Assembly: GCF_001482365.1 (NCBI RefSeq)
Contig: NZ_CP013254.1
Span: 3,410,001 to 3,474,000, forward strand
DNA length: 64,000 nucleotides
Reading direction: 5' to 3'
DNA from: Kocuria flava
GTDB taxonomy: Bacteria > Actinomycetota > Actinomycetes > Actinomycetales > Micrococcaceae
Under the pieces are notes generated by a model. It was not told where the DNA came from. It saw only the letters and a list, made by a program, of their open reading frames with translations, and did no database searches. The position numbers and the translations under genes were made by a program. Shown here piece after piece: positions 24,677 through 33,842 of this stretch (positions are counted from its first letter, which is position 1; every line of letters starts with the position of its first letter).

Positions 24677-25204
24677 TCAGCCCAGGCGGGACTCGAGGAC
24701 GCGCAGGAACTCGTCCGCGCGGCGGACCTGCTCCGCGAGGCGCTCGCGGCGGGCGCGCGCGTCCGCCAGGAGCGCCTCGAGCTGCTCCCGGGCCTCGCGC
24801 CGGGCCTGCTCGGGGCCGGTCCCCTCGGCCACGTCCAGCAGCCGCAGCAGCTCGCCCATCTGCGCGGTCGAGTAGTCGAGGGCCTTCATCCGCTTGATCG
24901 TCATCAGCCGGCGCAGGTCCTCCGGGGTGTAGACCCGGTAGCCGCCCTCGGTGCGCCCGGAGGGCGGCAGCAGCCCGAGCGCGTCGTAGTGGCGCAGCGT
25001 GCGCAGGGACAGCCCGCTGCGCTCGGCCATCGCGCCGATCTGCAGGAGCTCCTCCGCGGCGGGGCCGTCCTGCGGCGGCGCGGGCGCGTCGTGGCCGGAC
25101 CCGCCGGGCGGGGTGCCGTCGTCGTCGGCCGGGCGCGGGGAGCCCTCCGTGCCCGCGCCCCGCCGCGGGGCCGTCCGCCCCGTCCTCGTCCTGGTGCCGT
25201 CCAT
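24677..25204 (-). CDS. MerR-family regulator
   Basis: After a roughly 50-residue disordered, Gly/Pro-rich N-terminus comes a MerR winged helix (LLQIGAMAERSGLSLRTLRH, YDALGLLPPSGRTEGGYRVY) and a coiled-coil helix rich in Ala, Arg and Glu. There is no Cys cluster, so it is unlikely to sense heavy metal by thiols. It is divergent from the SulP transporter gene, and a 23-bp palindrome of MerR geometry lies between them; it therefore likely controls SulP and itself. An internal start near the HTH is possible. Confidence 0.88.
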   Translation of the reverse strand: MDGTRTRTGRTAPRRGAGTEGSPRPADDDGTPPGGSGHDAPAPPQDGPAAEELLQIGAMAERSGLSLRTLRHYDALGLLPPSGRTEGGYRVYTPEDLRRLMTIKRMKALDYSTAQMGELLRLLDVAEGTGPEQARREAREQLEALLADARARRERLAEQVRRADEFLRVLESRLG

Positions 25205-25240
25205 GCCGTCCGCCGTCGCCTCGCCGTGCTCGTTGTCGAC

Positions 25241-25263
25241 AACCCTGACGCTGCGTTAGGGTT
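25241..25263. promoter_or_regulatory. MerR-type operator in the SulP promoter
   Basis: AACCCTGACGC and GCGTTAGGGTT are 11-bp arms with one mismatch around a single base. TTGTCG (25233-25238) and TAGGGT (25257-25262) frame it with an 18-bp spacer, the long-spacer geometry that MerR proteins correct when activated. Confidence 0.7.
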
Positions 25264-25348
25264 GCGGGGGCCGGTGCGCCGCTGCGCCCTCGTGCCCTCT
25301 TCCTCTTCACCGGTCCCCGCGGGACCGTCTTCCCCCAGGAGCTTACGC

Positions 25349-26884
25349 ATGTCCACCGTCGCCGAGGGCCGCCCCGCGGGCCGCAGCACCGCCGCCACCC
25401 CCGAGGAGCGCGGCTCCGTCCGGCTCGCCCTGCGCAACCCGCGGTGGCTCAAGACGGAGGTCCTGGCCGGGCTCGTCGTGGCCCTGGCCCTGATCCCCGA
25501 GGCCATCGCGTTCTCGATCATCGCCGGGGTGGACCCGCGGCTCGGGCTCTTCGCCTCCTTCACGATGGCGGTGACCACCGCGGTGCTGGGCGGGCGCCCC
25601 GCCATGATCTCCGCGGCCACGGGGGCCGTCGCCCTCGTCATCGCCCCGCTGGTCGCCTCCCACGGCATCGACCACTTCCTCGCCGCCGTGATCCTCGCCG
25701 GGATCTTCCAGGTGGTCCTGGCCCTCGTGGGGGCCGCGCGGCTGATGCGCTTCGTCCCCCGCTCGGTGATGGTGGGCTTCGTCAACGCGCTGGCGATCCT
25801 CATCTTCAGCTCGCAGGTCCCCGAGCTGCTGGGCGTGCCGTGGGCCGTGTACCCGCTGACGGCCCTGGGGCTGCTCGTCGTCTTCCTGCTGCCGCGGCTC
25901 ACCACCGTGGTCCCGGCCCCGCTGGTCGCGATCGTCGTGATCACCGCGCTCGTGGTGGCCCTCGGCACGGACGTGCCCACGGTGGGCGACAAGGGCGAGC
26001 TGCCCGAGTCGCTGCCGGTGCTGCTGCTGCCCGACGTGCCCCTGACCCTGGAGACCTTCCGGATCATCGCCCCGTTCTCCCTCACCATGGCGCTCGTGGG
26101 CCTGATGGAGTCGCTGATGACCGCCAAGCTCGTCGACGACATCACCGACACCCGCTCGGACAAGACCCGCGAGTCCTGGGCGCAGGGCGTGGCCAACACC
26201 GTCACCGGCCTGTTCGGCGGCATGGGCGGGTGCGCGATGATCGGCCAGACCATGATCAACGTGAAGGCCTCCGGGGCCCGCACCCGGATCTCGACGTTCC
26301 TGGCCGGCGTGTTCCTGCTGGTGCTGGTGGTCAGCCTCGGCGACGTCGTCGCCGTGATCCCCATGGCGGCGCTGGTGGCGATCATGATCTTCGTCTCCTG
26401 GGCCACCTTCGACTGGCACTCCGTGCGCCCCTCGACCCTGGGCCGGATGCCGCTGCCCGAGACGCTGGTGATGGTCTCGACGGTCGTGGTCACGGTCTGG
26501 ACCCACAACCTCGCCCTGGGCGTGGTCGTGGGCGTGCTCGTGGCGATGATCGCCTTCGCCCGCCGCGTGGCCCACCTCGTCCGCGTGGACCGCGAGGTCG
26601 TGGCGCAGGACGGCGAGCCGGTCGCCCGGTACACCGTGCACGGCGAGCTGTTCTTCGCCTCCTCCAACGACCTCTACACGATGTTCGACTACGCAGGGGA
26701 TCCCCAGCGGGTCGTGATCGACTTCGAGGACTCCCACCTGTGGGACGCCTCGACGGTGGCGGCGCTGGACGCGGTCACCGACAAGTACGCGCACTACGGC
26801 AAGGACGTCCGGATCACCGGGCTCAACCAGGCCAGCCGCCGGATGCGCGTGCGGCTGGGCGGCCTGCTCAACCAGGACCACTGA
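25349..26884 (+). CDS. SulP-family anion transporter with STAS domain
   Basis: The 511-residue protein has the SulP core (LAGLVVALALIPEAIAFSII; VDPRLGLFASFTMAVTTAVL; GGRPAMISAATGAVALV; NTVTGLFGGMGGCAMIGQTM) with about 11 to 12 helices, then a C-terminal STAS domain (about 415-505, RYTVHGELFFASSNDL; VVIDFEDSHLWDASTVAALD). Members carry sulfate, bicarbonate or dicarboxylates; the GGMGGCAMIGQ type is close to those annotated as bicarbonate or sulfate carriers. ATG at 25349 follows CAGGAG. Control by the divergent MerR protein is likely. Confidence 0.92.
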   Translation: MSTVAEGRPAGRSTAATPEERGSVRLALRNPRWLKTEVLAGLVVALALIPEAIAFSIIAGVDPRLGLFASFTMAVTTAVLGGRPAMISAATGAVALVIAPLVASHGIDHFLAAVILAGIFQVVLALVGAARLMRFVPRSVMVGFVNALAILIFSSQVPELLGVPWAVYPLTALGLLVVFLLPRLTTVVPAPLVAIVVITALVVALGTDVPTVGDKGELPESLPVLLLPDVPLTLETFRIIAPFSLTMALVGLMESLMTAKLVDDITDTRSDKTRESWAQGVANTVTGLFGGMGGCAMIGQTMINVKASGARTRISTFLAGVFLLVLVVSLGDVVAVIPMAALVAIMIFVSWATFDWHSVRPSTLGRMPLPETLVMVSTVVVTVWTHNLALGVVVGVLVAMIAFARRVAHLVRVDREVVAQDGEPVARYTVHGELFFASSNDLYTMFDYAGDPQRVVIDFEDSHLWDASTVAALDAVTDKYAHYGKDVRITGLNQASRRMRVRLGGLLNQDH

Positions 26885-26904
26885 ACCCCCGAGGACCGCT
26901 CCCC

Positions 26905-28995
26905 GTGGCACTGCTGACCCCCGCCCGCCCGCACGCCCCCCGCACGGGGACCGCCCCGCCGCGCAGCCCGTCCCTCCAGGGGCTGCGCGGGGTCGCGGTG
27001 CTGCTCGTGGTGGCCTTCCACGTGTTCACCGACCGGGTCTCGGGCGGGGTGGACGTCTTCTTCGTCCTCTCCGCGTTCCTGCTCACCGGCACGTTCGTGC
27101 GCCGGGCCGAGGCCGGCCGGCCGCTCGAGCTGCGCGCGTACTGGCTGCGGACGTTCTCCCGCCTGCTCGGTCCGCTCGCGGTGGTGCTGCTGGCCGTGCT
27201 CGCGGCCGTGCTCGCCCTGTTCCCGCCCAGCCGCTGGGAGGAGCTGTTCGGCCACGCGTGGGGCAGCCTGCTGCACGTGCAGAACTGGGTGCTGGCCGCC
27301 GAGGCGGTCGACTACTACGCGGGCGGCGGCGCGGCCTCCACGCCGCTGCAGCACACCTGGTCGCTGTCCCTGCAGGGACAGGTGTTCCTCGTGTGGCCGC
27401 TGCTGCTCGCCGGGACCGCCTGGGCCTCCCGCCGCACCGGTCTGCCCTTCCGCCGGCTGGCCGCCGCCCTGTTCGGGGCCCTGTTCGCCGCCTCCCTCAC
27501 CTGGTCGGCCGCCTCGACCGCGGCCGAGCCGCAGGGCGCCTACTTCGACTCGTTCGCGCGGGTGTGAGAGTTCGCCCTCGGGTCCCTGGCCGCGCTCGCG
27601 GTGGCCGCGCTCCCCCGGCCCGCGGAGGGGGCGGGCCCGCTGCGCCGCCACGGCGCGGCGGCCCTGGGCTGGGCCGGTCTCGGCACGGTCGTGGCCACCC
27701 CGTTCCTGGTCGACGCGCACACGCGCTTCCCCGGCACCGCAGCCCTCGCCCCGACCGCGGGTGCGGCCGCGGTGCTGCTGGCCGCCGCCCTGGCCCCGCG
27801 CACCGGCTGGGGTGCGGACCGGCTGCTGGCCGCCCCGGTGCTGACCTGGTTCGGGGACCGGGCCTACGGCATCTACCTCTGGCACTGGCCGCTGCTGGTC
27901 ACCTACGCGCTGGTCCTCTTCCGGGAGGACGTGCCGGTGCTGCACGGGGTCGGGATCCTCGCGGCGTCCCTGCTGCTGACCCGCCTCACCGGCCCGCTCG
28001 TGCGGCTTCCCGGTCTGCTCGCGCCGCTGCTGCGGGCGCGGCTGCGCCGGCCGGTGACCGGTGAGCTCGCCCGGCTGGTGACGGCCCTCGCCCTCGTGGC
28101 CGTGCCGGTGGGCGCCGCCCAGGCCGGCAACACGGTGCGCGTCGCCCAGCAGCAGGCCGTGGAGCGGGCCCCGCAGAACTATCCGGGGGCGGCCGTGCTC
28201 CGCGGGGAGGCCGAGGCCCCGGCGGGGGTGCCGCTGATCCCCACCGGGGCCGAGCGGGAGTCGGAGTGGGGCGAGACCGGGCTGCCGTGCTCCCCGGAGG
28301 AGGGGGCCGAGGCGCTCGCCGGGCTCGGCGACTGCTGGTCCGTCGGGCCCACGGACGGCTCGGCCCCCACCCGCACGCTCGTGGTCATCGGCGACTCCCA
28401 CGCGATGCAGCTGCTCACCCCCGTCACCCGGGCCGCCGAGCGGCAGGGCTGGTCCGTGGTCAGCTACCTGCGGATGGGCTGCCGCTACACGGGACCGGCG
28501 GCACCGGTCGACGAGGACTGCGCCGCGTTCAACGCGGCCGCCCGGGACGCGGCCCTGGCCCGCGACCCGGACGCCGTGGTCACGGTCGGCACCCGCAGCC
28601 TGCCCGCGGCCCCGCACGAGGAGCTCGTGGAGGGCTGGGAGGAGGGCGCCGCCCCGTTCCTGGACGCCGGGGTGCCGGTCGTGGCGTTCCGGGACAACCC
28701 GCGCTTCCCCTTCGACATGTTCGAGTGCGTCGAGACCTACGGCGCGGGCCACCCCCGCTGCAACGTCCCGCGCGAGCAGGCCCTGCAGGGAACCGACCCG
28801 CTGCTCGAGGTCGCCGCACGGCACGAGGACGTGCGGGTCGTGGACCTCACCGACCGGCTGTGCACCGAGGACGTCTGCCCGGCGGTGGTCGGCAACATCG
28901 TCGTCTACCGCGACCTCGACCACCTCACGTCCACGTACGCGGCGACCCTCACCCCGGACGTCGAGCAGCGCCTGCGCGCGGCCCTGGGCTGGTGA
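26905..28995 (+). pseudogene. OafA-type acyltransferase with SGNH domain, one in-frame stop
   Basis: Starting at GTG 26905, 20 bp after the SulP stop, the frame encodes the acyltransferase-3 membrane domain (SPSLQGLRGVAVLLVVAFHV; GGVDVFFVLSAFLLTG; PLQHTWSLSLQGQVF) up to FDSFARV. A TGA at 27565-27567 then replaces the expected Trp of the conserved RxWEFALG motif, and the same frame continues without change (EFALGSLAALAVAAL; RAYGIYLWHWPLLV) into a C-terminal SGNH domain (VVIGDSHAMQLL, then DLDHLTSTYA) to 28995. The intact gene would be 696 residues, a cell-envelope O-acetyltransferase. A single G-to-A change is enough to inactivate it. Confidence 0.88.
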
Positions 28996-29076
28996 CGGGG
29001 CGGGGCGGCCGGGTCCCGTAGCATCGGGGGCCCCGGGCCCGGCGCGGGCCCGCAGCACCACGCCCCGGAGGCCGCC

Positions 29077-29505
29077 ATGGACCAGCACGTGCACGTCGTC
29101 ACCCTCGCCACCCCGGACCTCGACGCCGCCCGCGCCTTCTACGCCGGGGGCCTCGGCTGGGAGCCGCTGCTCGACGTCCCCGGCGAGATCCTGTTCTTCC
29201 GGATCGCGCCCGGGACGGTGCTGGCCCTCTTCGAGGCGGCGAAGTTCGCGGCCGACCTCGGCCTGCCCGCCCCGGTCGCGCCGGCGGGCCTGACCCTGGC
29301 GCACAACGTGGCGGACCCCGACGGGGTCCGCCGGCTCGCCGCGGACATGGCGGCCGCGGGCGGGACGGTCCTGACCCCGCCGCAGGACGGGGCCTTCGGC
29401 GGGGTCTTCCACGCGCTCGTGGCCGACCCCGGCGGGGTCGTGTGGGAGATCGCGCACAACCCCGGCTGGCGCGTCGACGACGACGGGACCGTGCACCTGG
29501 GCTGA
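29077..29505 (+). CDS. VOC-family (glyoxalase-like) protein
   Basis: The 142-residue protein has two beta-alpha-beta-beta-beta repeats: TLATPDLDAARAFYAGGLGW at the start and GGVFHALVADPGGVVWEIAH at the end. Metal-ligand positions are only partly kept (His in VHVVT, Glu in WEIAHN). The family covers glyoxalases, dioxygenases and antibiotic-resistance proteins; no specific activity is claimed. It has GGAGG ahead of ATG. Confidence 0.9.
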   Translation: MDQHVHVVTLATPDLDAARAFYAGGLGWEPLLDVPGEILFFRIAPGTVLALFEAAKFAADLGLPAPVAPAGLTLAHNVADPDGVRRLAADMAAAGGTVLTPPQDGAFGGVFHALVADPGGVVWEIAHNPGWRVDDDGTVHLG

Positions 29506-29544
29506 GCCCGGCCCGCCGGGCCCGCCCGGGACGGGAGGGGCGGC

Positions 29545-30087
29545 TCAGCCGCGGACGTCGGCGCGCAGGTGGTGCTCGACGTCGTGCAGGAAGTACTTCG
29601 CGAAGCTCGCGACCGTGAAGGCCTTGCCGTCGCCGCGGCGGCCGGGACGCTCCCACCGGTCCTCCTCCACCGCGTCGAACGCGTCGGCGGTCGCGCGCAG
29701 CTCCTGCGCCAGCTGCCCGGAGACCTCGTAGGGGTCCTGCAGGTTGTAGCGGTCCTGCACCGCGGCGGCGTCCTGGTCCCAGTCGGGGAAGACCGGGTCG
29801 TCCTCCTCGAGCATCAGCCGCAGCCGCTCGCGGAACACCCGGCACAGGTCCCGCACGTGGCAGCCGTACTCCAGGGGCGACCACGTGCCCGGCCGCGGCC
29901 GCTCGGTCAGCCCGCGGCGGTCCAGCGCCGCGTTCCAGGCCTCGACGGTCTCCCGGGCCCGGTCGCCCGTGGTGCGCACGTCGTAGTCGGGGTCGAAGCC
30001 GCACTCGGCGCAGCCGCCGTCGAGGACGGCCGTCCAGTCCTTGGTCTCCGGCGGCACGGGCGAGATGTCCGGGGTGGCGTCGCTCAT
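29545..30087 (-). CDS. DinB-family protein
   Basis: This 180-residue four-helix-type protein has the DinB/DUF664 segments RPRPGTWSPLEYGCHVRD and the C-terminal YFLHDVEHHLRADV, which supply the three His metal ligands of the family. An N-terminal CAECGFDPD is also present. DinB proteins act as thiol-dependent transferases in some actinobacteria; the substrate is unknown. Its start is leaderless-like (TAGCAT-N7-ATG). Confidence 0.88.
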   Translation of the reverse strand: MSDATPDISPVPPETKDWTAVLDGGCAECGFDPDYDVRTTGDRARETVEAWNAALDRRGLTERPRPGTWSPLEYGCHVRDLCRVFRERLRLMLEEDDPVFPDWDQDAAAVQDRYNLQDPYEVSGQLAQELRATADAFDAVEEDRWERPGRRGDGKAFTVASFAKYFLHDVEHHLRADVRG

Positions 30088-30147
30088 GCCGCCGATGCTA
30101 CCGCTCCGGTCCCCGCACGACCCGGCGGGCTCCCGGCCCGGGCGTGG

Positions 30148-30681
30148 TCACAGGCCCTGCCGGTCGAGGATCTCGTCCTCGCTCAGCGGCTCCCCCCGCT
30201 GGATCCGCCGGGTGCGCCGCAGGTCGGTGGCGGCCAGGGCCAGCGCGGCGCCGGCGGTGACGGCCGAGAGGATCCCGAGGGTGTTGGCGAAGCCCGCCGA
30301 GAGCCCGAGCAGCCCGGGCCCGGCCAGCTCGGTCAGCAGGGAGGCCCCGCGCCCGTCGACCCGGTCGGGCAGCACCGCCCCGAAGGCCAGCACCACCGCC
30401 CACGCCCCGGCGGTCGTCAGGCACGCCCGCAGCGACGCGCCGGCGGGCACGTGGGCGCGCGCGTCGCGGCGCAGCACCACGGCTCCGGCGCCCAGCAGGA
30501 CCCCCAGCGGCAGGGCCAGGGCCGTGGCGTGCACGGGCACGAGCTCCCCGGCGGCGCCGGCGAGGCCGCGGCCGGCGGCGACCCACAGGGCGAGCAGCAC
30601 GGCGGCGGACGGGGCGAGGGCGGGCACGAGCCGCTGCACGGGGGTGCTGCGGCCCGGGACGGGAGCGAGGGCGTCGGGCAC
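30148..30681 (-). CDS. Small membrane protein, unknown function
   Basis: The 177-residue product has four or five hydrophobic helices (LVPALAPSAAVLLALWVAAG; ATALALPLGVLLGAGAVVL; LGILSAVTAGAALALAATDL) and ends with a charged tail (RRIQRGEPLSEDEILDRQGL). No domain is recognised. The GTG at 30681 is chosen because TAGACT ends 7 nt before it, the leaderless pattern seen at several genes here; a longer frame upstream overlaps the divergent HAD gene and is unlikely. Confidence 0.7.
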   Translation of the reverse strand: MPDALAPVPGRSTPVQRLVPALAPSAAVLLALWVAAGRGLAGAAGELVPVHATALALPLGVLLGAGAVVLRRDARAHVPAGASLRACLTTAGAWAVVLAFGAVLPDRVDGRGASLLTELAGPGLLGLSAGFANTLGILSAVTAGAALALAATDLRRTRRIQRGEPLSEDEILDRQGL

Positions 30682-30739
30682 GGCCGCCAGTCTACGGCGG
30701 CCCGCAGCGGCCGGGGCCCCGGCCGATAGGCTGGTGACC

Positions 30740-31477
30740 ATGTCGTCCCCCGGATTCCCCAGCGCCGTCCTGTTCGACCACGACGGGACCCTCGTCGACA
30801 CCGAGCCCCTGTGGGAGCGGGCCAAGCAGAACCTGGCCGCCGAGCACGGCGCCGTGTGGACGGCCGAGGACACGGACGCGACCCTGGGCCGACCCGTCGC
30901 CGCGACGCTCGAGCGGCTGCGGCGGATCGGGGTGCGGCTGGGCGACGACGACCTGTTCGCCGCGGTCTTCGAGCACAGCGTCCGGGTCCTCGAGGGCGAG
31001 CGGCTGGAATTCATCGACGGGATCGGCGCGCTGCTCGACGAGCTGGCCGCCGCCGGGATCCCCGCGGCGATCGTCACGAACGCGAGCTCGGCGATGGCCC
31101 GGCACACCGCCTCCGCCGCCCCCGAGGACCTCTTCCGGGTGGTCGTCGGCACCGACGAGTACGCCGAGGGGGTCCGCCCGAAGCCCGACCCCGACGCCTA
31201 CCTCACCGCGGCCCGGCGCCTGGGCGTGGACCCGGCCCGGTGCGTCGTGGTGGAGGACTCCCCCGCCGGCGCCGCGGCCGGGGTGGCCGCGGGCATCCCC
31301 GTGGTCGTGGTCCCCGGCGCGCAGCGCGTGGCCCCGGGCCCGGGCATCACCCACGTGGCCCGCCACCGGGACCTGACCCTCGAGCTGCTGCGCTCGCTCG
31401 CGGCGCGGCAGCCGTCGTCGTCCCCGGAATCGGCCGGGGTGCCGGCCGCGGTGTGCGTCCCGGCGCGGGAGGCCTGA
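30740..31477 (+). CDS. HAD-superfamily phosphatase 1
   Basis: The 245-residue protein has HAD motif I FDHDGTLVDTEPLWE, motif II IVTNAS, motif III lysine in GVRPKPDPDAYL and motif IV VVVEDSPAGAAAG, with an alpha-helical cap between I and II. It is the beta-phosphoglucomutase/phosphoglycolate phosphatase subtype. TAGGCT ends 7 nt before ATG. The next gene, 3 bases downstream, is a diverged copy, so the pair probably arose by tandem duplication. Confidence 0.92.
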   Translation: MSSPGFPSAVLFDHDGTLVDTEPLWERAKQNLAAEHGAVWTAEDTDATLGRPVAATLERLRRIGVRLGDDDLFAAVFEHSVRVLEGERLEFIDGIGALLDELAAAGIPAAIVTNASSAMARHTASAAPEDLFRVVVGTDEYAEGVRPKPDPDAYLTAARRLGVDPARCVVVEDSPAGAAAGVAAGIPVVVVPGAQRVAPGPGITHVARHRDLTLELLRSLAARQPSSSPESAGVPAAVCVPAREA

Positions 31478-31480
31478 GCC

Positions 31481-32158
31481 GTGGCCGGGCACCCCGAGGA
31501 CCGCGCCCCCGCCCTGCCGGCCGCCGTCCTGTTCGACCACGATGGCACGCTCGTGGACACCGAGCCCCTGTGGGCCGTGGCCAAGCGTGCCGTGGCCGCC
31601 CGCCACGGCACGACGTGGCACGAGGCCGACGACCTCGCCACCCTGGGCCGCACCGTGCCCGAGTCGGCCCGGCTGATGCTCGAGCGCGGCGCCGACGGGA
31701 CCGTCGAGGGCCTCACGGCCGAGCTGGGCCGCGAGGTCGCCGCCGCGCTGACCGGGGAGGTGCCGTTCCTCCCGGGCGTGCGGGCGCTGCTCGACGAGCT
31801 GGCCGCCGCGGGCGTCCCGGGGGCGGTCGTGACGAACGCGCTCACCGTCGTCGCCCGGGGCACCGCCGCGGGGGCGCCCGAGGTGCTGCGCGAGGTGGTC
31901 TCGCAGGAGGACGTCGAGCACCCGAAACCGCACCCCGAGCCCTACCTGCTGGCCGCCCGCCGGCTGGGTGTGGACCCGGCCCGGTGCGTGGCCGTCGAGG
32001 ACTCCCCGACCGGCGCCGCCAGCGCGGCCGCCGCGGGCATGCCCGTGGTCGTGGTCCCCGGCGACGTGCCCGTGACCCCCGCGCCCGGCCTGCACCTGGT
32101 GGACGCGCACACGGACGTCACCCTCGACCTGCTGCGCTCGCTGCTGCCGCCCGCCTGA
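31481..32158 (+). CDS. HAD-superfamily phosphatase 2 (tandem paralogue)
   Basis: The 225-residue protein shares motif I FDHDGTLVDTEPLWA almost exactly with its upstream neighbour, plus VVTNAL, EHPKPHPEPYLLAARRLGVD and VAVEDSPTGAAS. The cap differs more (SARLMLERGADGTVEGL), so substrate may have diverged. It starts at GTG and is followed by a 20-bp perfect hairpin terminator that also serves the convergent helicase. Confidence 0.92.
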   Translation: MAGHPEDRAPALPAAVLFDHDGTLVDTEPLWAVAKRAVAARHGTTWHEADDLATLGRTVPESARLMLERGADGTVEGLTAELGREVAAALTGEVPFLPGVRALLDELAAAGVPGAVVTNALTVVARGTAAGAPEVLREVVSQEDVEHPKPHPEPYLLAARRLGVDPARCVAVEDSPTGAASAAAAGMPVVVVPGDVPVTPAPGLHLVDAHTDVTLDLLRSLLPPA

Positions 32159-32181
32159 CACCGGCCCTCCCGTCGACGCGA

Positions 32182-32238
32182 CGAGGGCGCGGCCCGTCCG
32201 TGCTGCCCGGAGGCAGGAACGGACGGGCCGCGCCCTCG
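32182..32238. terminator. 20-bp perfect hairpin, bidirectional terminator
   Basis: CGAGGGCGCGGCCCGTCCGT pairs exactly with ACGGACGGGCCGCGCCCTCG around a 17-base loop, between the convergent HAD and helicase genes. Confidence 0.85.
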
Positions 32239-32261
32239 TGGGTCCCGGAGCGGGACGCGGG

Positions 32262-33842
32262 TCAGCGGGTGGCCGCGCCCTGGGGAGCCGTGGCCCGGCG
32301 CGGGCCGCGGCTGCGGCGGCGCGCGGCGGCGGCCTGGGTGGCGCGGTCCGGGGCGGACTGCGTCGTGTAGGCCGGCGCGGAGGCCGCGGAGCGGGCCGTG
32401 GCCCGGGGCGCGGAGCCGGCGCGGGCGCCGCCGCGGCCCGAGGCCGCGGGACGCTGCTCGCGCCCGCCGCGGGGCTGGTCCTCGCGGGAGCGGCCCGGAC
32501 CGGACTGGCCGGCACGGCCCTGGCCGTCGCGGGACGGCCCGCCGCGGCCCTGGCCGTCACGGGTGCGGCCGGGGCCGGACTGGCCGTCCCGGCCCTGACC
32601 GCCGCGGCCGCGGCCGCCGGTGCCGCCGCCCTGCTGCTGGACCGGCGGGGCCGTCCAGGCGACCTTCTCGGCGCGCTCGCCCACCAGCTCGGCCACGGCC
32701 GGGGAGGTGACGGTCACGGTCTCGAACTCGGCCGTCACGCCCGCCGCCTTCATGAGCTGGGTGACCTCGCGGCGCTCCTCGCGGGTGGCCACCGTGACCA
32801 CGGAGCCGGAGGCGCCGGCGCGGGCGGTGCGCCCGGAGCGGTGCAGGTAGGACTTGTGCTCGGTGGGCGGGTCGACGTGGACGACCAGCTCCACCTCGTC
32901 GACGTGCACGCCGCGGGCGGCGACGTCGGTGGCCACGAGCACCCGCACGTCCCCGGAGGAGAACTGGGCGAGGTTGCGGTCGCGGGCGTTCTGCGAGAGG
33001 TTCCCGTGCAGGTCCACCGCGGGGATCCCCGACTGCGTGAGCTTGCGGGCCATCTTCTTGGCGCGGTGCTTGGTGCGCGTGAACATCACGCGGCGGCCCG
33101 TGCCGGAGGCCAGGGCCTCGACGAGCTCCTGCTTCTCGTCCGCGTCCACGACGAGCACGTGGTGCTCCATGGTGGACACGGCCGCCTGCGGGGCGTCGAC
33201 GGAGTGCTTGACCGGGTTGGACAGGAACTGCTTGACCAGCTTGTCCACGCCGCCGTCGAGGGTCGCGGAGAACAGCAGCCGCTGACCGCCCTGCGGGGTG
33301 CGCTTGAGGATGCGGGTGACCACGGGCAGGAAGCCCATGTCGGCCATGTGGTCGGCCTCGTCGATGACGGTCACGCGGACGTCGTCGAGGGTGAGGACAC
33401 CCTGTTTGAGCAGGTCCTCGAGCCGGCCGGGGCAGGCGATGACGATGTCCGCGCCGCGGGCCAGGGCCTTCTCCTGGTTCTTCTGCGACACGCCGCCGAA
33501 GATCACGGTGGTGCTCAGCCCGGCGGCCTCGGCGATGGGGGCCACGGTGCGGTCGATCTGGGTCGCGAGCTCACGGGTCGGTGCGAGCACCAGACCGGTG
33601 GGCCGGTTGGCCCGGCGTGCGGCGCGGGCGCCGTTGCCGGTCATCCCGGCGAGCCGGGAGACCAGCGGGAGCGCGAACGCCACGGTCTTGCCGGAGCCCG
33701 TCCGGCCGCGGCCGAGCACGTCGCGGCCGGCCAGCGAGTCGGGGAGGGTCTTCTCCTGGATGGGGAATGCCTGGTCGATGCCCTGCTGGGCGAGGACGGC
33801 GGAGAGGGCCTCGGGCACGCCGAGGTCGGTGAAGGTAGTCAA
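32262..33842 (-). CDS. DEAD-box RNA helicase with RG-rich tail
   Basis: The 526-residue helicase has the Q motif (FPIQEKTL), motif I GRTGSGKT, Ia PTRELA, II DEAD in VTVIDEADHMADMGF, III SAT, and VI HRSGRTARAG. After about residue 390 follows a low-complexity tail with repeated GQGRDGQ, SGPGRTRDG, SGPGRSRED, a typical RNA-binding RGG-like extension, then a basic end. It unwinds structured RNA, probably in ribosome assembly or cold adaptation. The likely start is TTG at 33842 giving MTTFTDLGVPEAL; no strong ribosome site precedes it. A long untranslated leader lies upstream. Confidence 0.9.
   Translation of the reverse strand: MTTFTDLGVPEALSAVLAQQGIDQAFPIQEKTLPDSLAGRDVLGRGRTGSGKTVAFALPLVSRLAGMTGNGARAARRANRPTGLVLAPTRELATQIDRTVAPIAEAAGLSTTVIFGGVSQKNQEKALARGADIVIACPGRLEDLLKQGVLTLDDVRVTVIDEADHMADMGFLPVVTRILKRTPQGGQRLLFSATLDGGVDKLVKQFLSNPVKHSVDAPQAAVSTMEHHVLVVDADEKQELVEALASGTGRRVMFTRTKHRAKKMARKLTQSGIPAVDLHGNLSQNARDRNLAQFSSGDVRVLVATDVAARGVHVDEVELVVHVDPPTEHKSYLHRSGRTARAGASGSVVTVATREERREVTQLMKAAGVTAEFETVTVTSPAVAELVGERAEKVAWTAPPVQQQGGGTGGRGRGGQGRDGQSGPGRTRDGQGRGGPSRDGQGRAGQSGPGRSREDQPRGGREQRPAASGRGGARAGSAPRATARSAASAPAYTTQSAPDRATQAAAARRRSRGPRRATAPQGAATR

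Noticed and set aside
27565..27567. TGA as selenocysteine or programmed readthrough in the acyltransferase
   Set aside because: The motif expects Trp, no selenocysteine-type active site is known at this place, and no recoding structure was seen. A nonsense change is simpler.
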